From Ulvibacter litoralis (GTDB lineage: Bacteria > Bacteroidota > Bacteroidia > Flavobacteriales > Flavobacteriaceae): DNA of 64,000 nt. How positions within the stretch are numbered: position 1 is the first letter of the stretch; each line of letters starts with the position of its first letter. A model generated the notes under the pieces. That model had not been told where the DNA came from. It searched no databases and was given only the letters and a program-made list of their open reading frames with translations. The position numbers and the translations under genes were made by a program. Shown in pieces: positions 62,489 through 64,000 of the stretch. The stretch covers positions 124,001 through 188,000 of the forward strand of contig NZ_FNBA01000003.1 of NCBI RefSeq assembly GCF_900102055.1, in the 5' to 3' direction.

Positions 62489-64000
62489 TTAATGTACGCC
62501 TTCCATCATTTTTTTAATGATTGGCGAAATAACTATGGCAAAGATACCTACAATTACACTGATTACCCCAAAACTTGCATACACAGATACGTACGAAAAT
62601 AATTGCTGAAAGGCTTCACTTTTACCACTGGCAATTTCGGGAGTTAATCCCGTTATCGCTGTCACAATAGAACCGAAAAAACCTTCAGAAAAAATAGTCG
62701 GCTCTCCATTTGAAACAGCCGTTAGTTTCGCGATTTTACCTGCGAAAAAGTGACCGTAAAAGTTCGCCGAAAACCAAACACCCATAATAAAAGAAACGTA
62801 TTTTATAGGAGAGAGCTCCGTCATTTTAGACAATCCAATAGGAGATAAAAATAATTCTCCTAAGGTGAGCACCATGTATCCAATTACCAAATAGCTCATT
62901 GCAGTTCTGGCGGTTTCGTCTACACTATGTGCCGAGAGTGCAAAAACAATGAATCCTAATCCTAAAAATAAAAGTCCTAAGCCAAATTTGATAGCTGAGT
63001 TCGGATTGCTCTTTCGTTTGCTTAAAAACGTCCATAACATCGAAAACGGGATGGCAAATAAGATGATAAAACCTGCATTAATACTGTTGGTTCCTGCCGC
63101 GTCCATGCCTACAAGATTCACATTTCGGTCGGCAAACAACGTTAACGAACTACCCGCTTGTTCAAAAATAGCGGCAAATAAAGTGTAGAGTATCGTAAAA
63201 TAGACTGCTACTAACAAACGCTTTTTCTCTTTTACTGAAACAGATTTAATAATATAGATGAGGTACGCCACTAAAAAGGCAGAAACAATCCATACCAAGT
63301 AATGTTCAAATTCGTTATAGCGAACAATCAATGCAAAAATAGGAACCGCTAAAAAAGCACCTATAATGGTGAGTGTTCCTTTGGCAAGTCCAAACTTCTT
63401 ACTTTCATATAACTTCACATTTGGTACAAGGCCTTTGTCACCAAATACCGATGTTTTTAAACCTCTATGGAATACAAACAATCCTAGCAACATTCCGAAG
63501 CCAGCCAATACAAAACCATAATGCCATCCATAGGTAATGGCAAACCAAGCACAGGCTAGGGGGGCGATCGCGGCTCCAAGGTTTATTCCGAGGTAAAAAA
63601 TAGTAAATCCAGAATCACGTCGTGCATCTCCTTGTGCATATAAATCGCCCACAAATGAAGAAATATTAGGCTTAAAAAAGCCATTTCCAACAATAATCAG
63701 CGCCAACGACCCATAAAAGAACACGGGCTGCTCTATGGTGAGAAAGAAGTGTCCTAACGACATTAAAATTCCTCCCAGAATGATTGCCTTCCGGAAGCCT
63801 AATAATTTATCGGCTAAAATTCCACCAATCATCGGCGTCACATATACCAACGACATATAGGCTGCATAGACACCAAACGCCATGTCGTCGTCAAACAATA
63901 AATGTTTGGTCATGTACAGTACCAATAAGGCACGCATTCCGTAGAAAGAAAAACGCTCCCATAACTCGGCGAAAAATAAATATAAGAGTCCTTTTGGGTG
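62489..64000 (-). CDS. POT/PTR-family proton-coupled peptide transporter (partial)
   Basis: The frame is open to the right edge, so the start lies beyond the window; 503 codons plus the stop are visible. The ATG at 63937 is internal: the 21 residues before it, HPKGLLYLFFAELWERFSFYG, complete the ExxERFxYYG motif of the family in helix 1. About 12 or more membrane helices follow, with the FYLGINLGA segment typical of the PTR2 signature. It imports di- and tripeptides with protons. Confidence 0.92.
   Translation of the reverse strand, partial: HPKGLLYLFFAELWERFSFYGMRALLVLYMTKHLLFDDDMAFGVYAAYMSLVYVTPMIGGILADKLLGFRKAIILGGILMSLGHFFLTIEQPVFFYGSLALIIVGNGFFKPNISSFVGDLYAQGDARRDSGFTIFYLGINLGAAIAPLACAWFAITYGWHYGFVLAGFGMLLGLFVFHRGLKTSVFGDKGLVPNVKLYESKKFGLAKGTLTIIGAFLAVPIFALIVRYNEFEHYLVWIVSAFLVAYLIYIIKSVSVKEKKRLLVAVYFTILYTLFAAIFEQAGSSLTLFADRNVNLVGMDAAGTNSINAGFIILFAIPFSMLWTFLSKRKSNPNSAIKFGLGLLFLGLGFIVFALSAHSVDETARTAMSYLVIGYMVLTLGELFLSPIGLSKMTELSPIKYVSFIMGVWFSANFYGHFFAGKIAKLTAVSNGEPTIFSEGFFGSIVTAITGLTPEIASGKSEAFQQLFSYVSVYASFGVISVIVGIFAIVISPIIKKMMEGVH

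Noticed and set aside
62489-63937. Complete peptide transporter starting at ATG 63937
   Set aside because: The reading frame continues to the window edge and encodes the conserved ExxERFxYYG motif before this ATG, so the gene is cut by the window.
1-64000. CRISPR arrays, tRNA or rRNA genes
   Set aside because: No regularly spaced repeats, cloverleaf-like sequences or rRNA stretches were found by reading.

Overview
The window comes from a low-GC member of the Bacteroidota, most likely a marine Flavobacteriaceae. Several things point there: parts of the type IX secretion system (PorT and the Plug protein) together with six cargo proteins bearing T9SS sorting tails; the lipoprotein TamL in place of TamA; a complete sodium-pumping NADH:quinone reductase; DUF3667, DUF6029, DUF6702 and BT0820-type genes that are typical of the phylum; and promoters of the Bacteroidota type (TAnnTTTG -7 element). 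I saw no tRNA, rRNA, transposase, prophage or CRISPR array. The window reads as chromosomal backbone with two accessory blocks of large surface proteins.

Layout. 0-11 kb: envelope and housekeeping genes (tamL, cut by the left edge; an rRNA/tRNA methyltransferase; porT; menG/ubiE; the potassium system trkA-trkH; purT; an aminotransferase; a fatty acid desaturase; rsmG). 12-20.5 kb: a block of thioredoxin-fold secreted proteins, made of two tandemly duplicated Omp28-type T9SS cargo proteins, a small T9SS protein, an outer membrane DUF6029 protein in an operon with a TlpA disulfide reductase, and a third Omp28-type lipoprotein. 20.5-26 kb: pruA, a TANGO2/NRDE protein, apaG, DUF3667 and the T9SS Plug. 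26-32 kb: nqrABCDEF. 32-42 kb: two giant beta-propeller T9SS proteins that share a nearly identical C-terminal module of about 400 residues. 42.3-43.7 kb: a small conserved protein and apbE, the flavin transferase that matures NqrB and NqrC, separated from nqrF by the giant genes. 43.6-50 kb: map, a HAD phosphatase, gpmI, M48 and M15 peptidases, a GNAT enzyme and peptidase E. 50-57 kb: two paralogous CarboxypepD_reg proteins, DUF6702, an M1 peptidase, tatA, a PAP2 phosphatase and an atypical subtilisin. 57-59 kb: a secreted protein pair. 59-62 kb: a four-gene signalling operon (lipoprotein, 7TM protein, histidine kinase, LuxR-type response regulator). 62-64 kb: an O-methyltransferase and a POT peptide transporter cut by the right edge.

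How the genes work together. NqrA-F plus ApbE form the respiratory sodium pump. PorT and Plug serve the secretion machine that exports the Omp28-type proteins, the giant propellers and the small tailed proteins found here. TlpA and the Omp28 proteins carry CxxC sites and may form an extracytoplasmic redox group. The candidates I find least described are the lipoprotein/7TM/kinase/regulator operon, with a perfect 9-bp dyad placed like an activator site just upstream of its promoter, and the Omp28-TlpA-DUF6029 group. All functional calls come from reading the sequence and from family knowledge; no database search was run.
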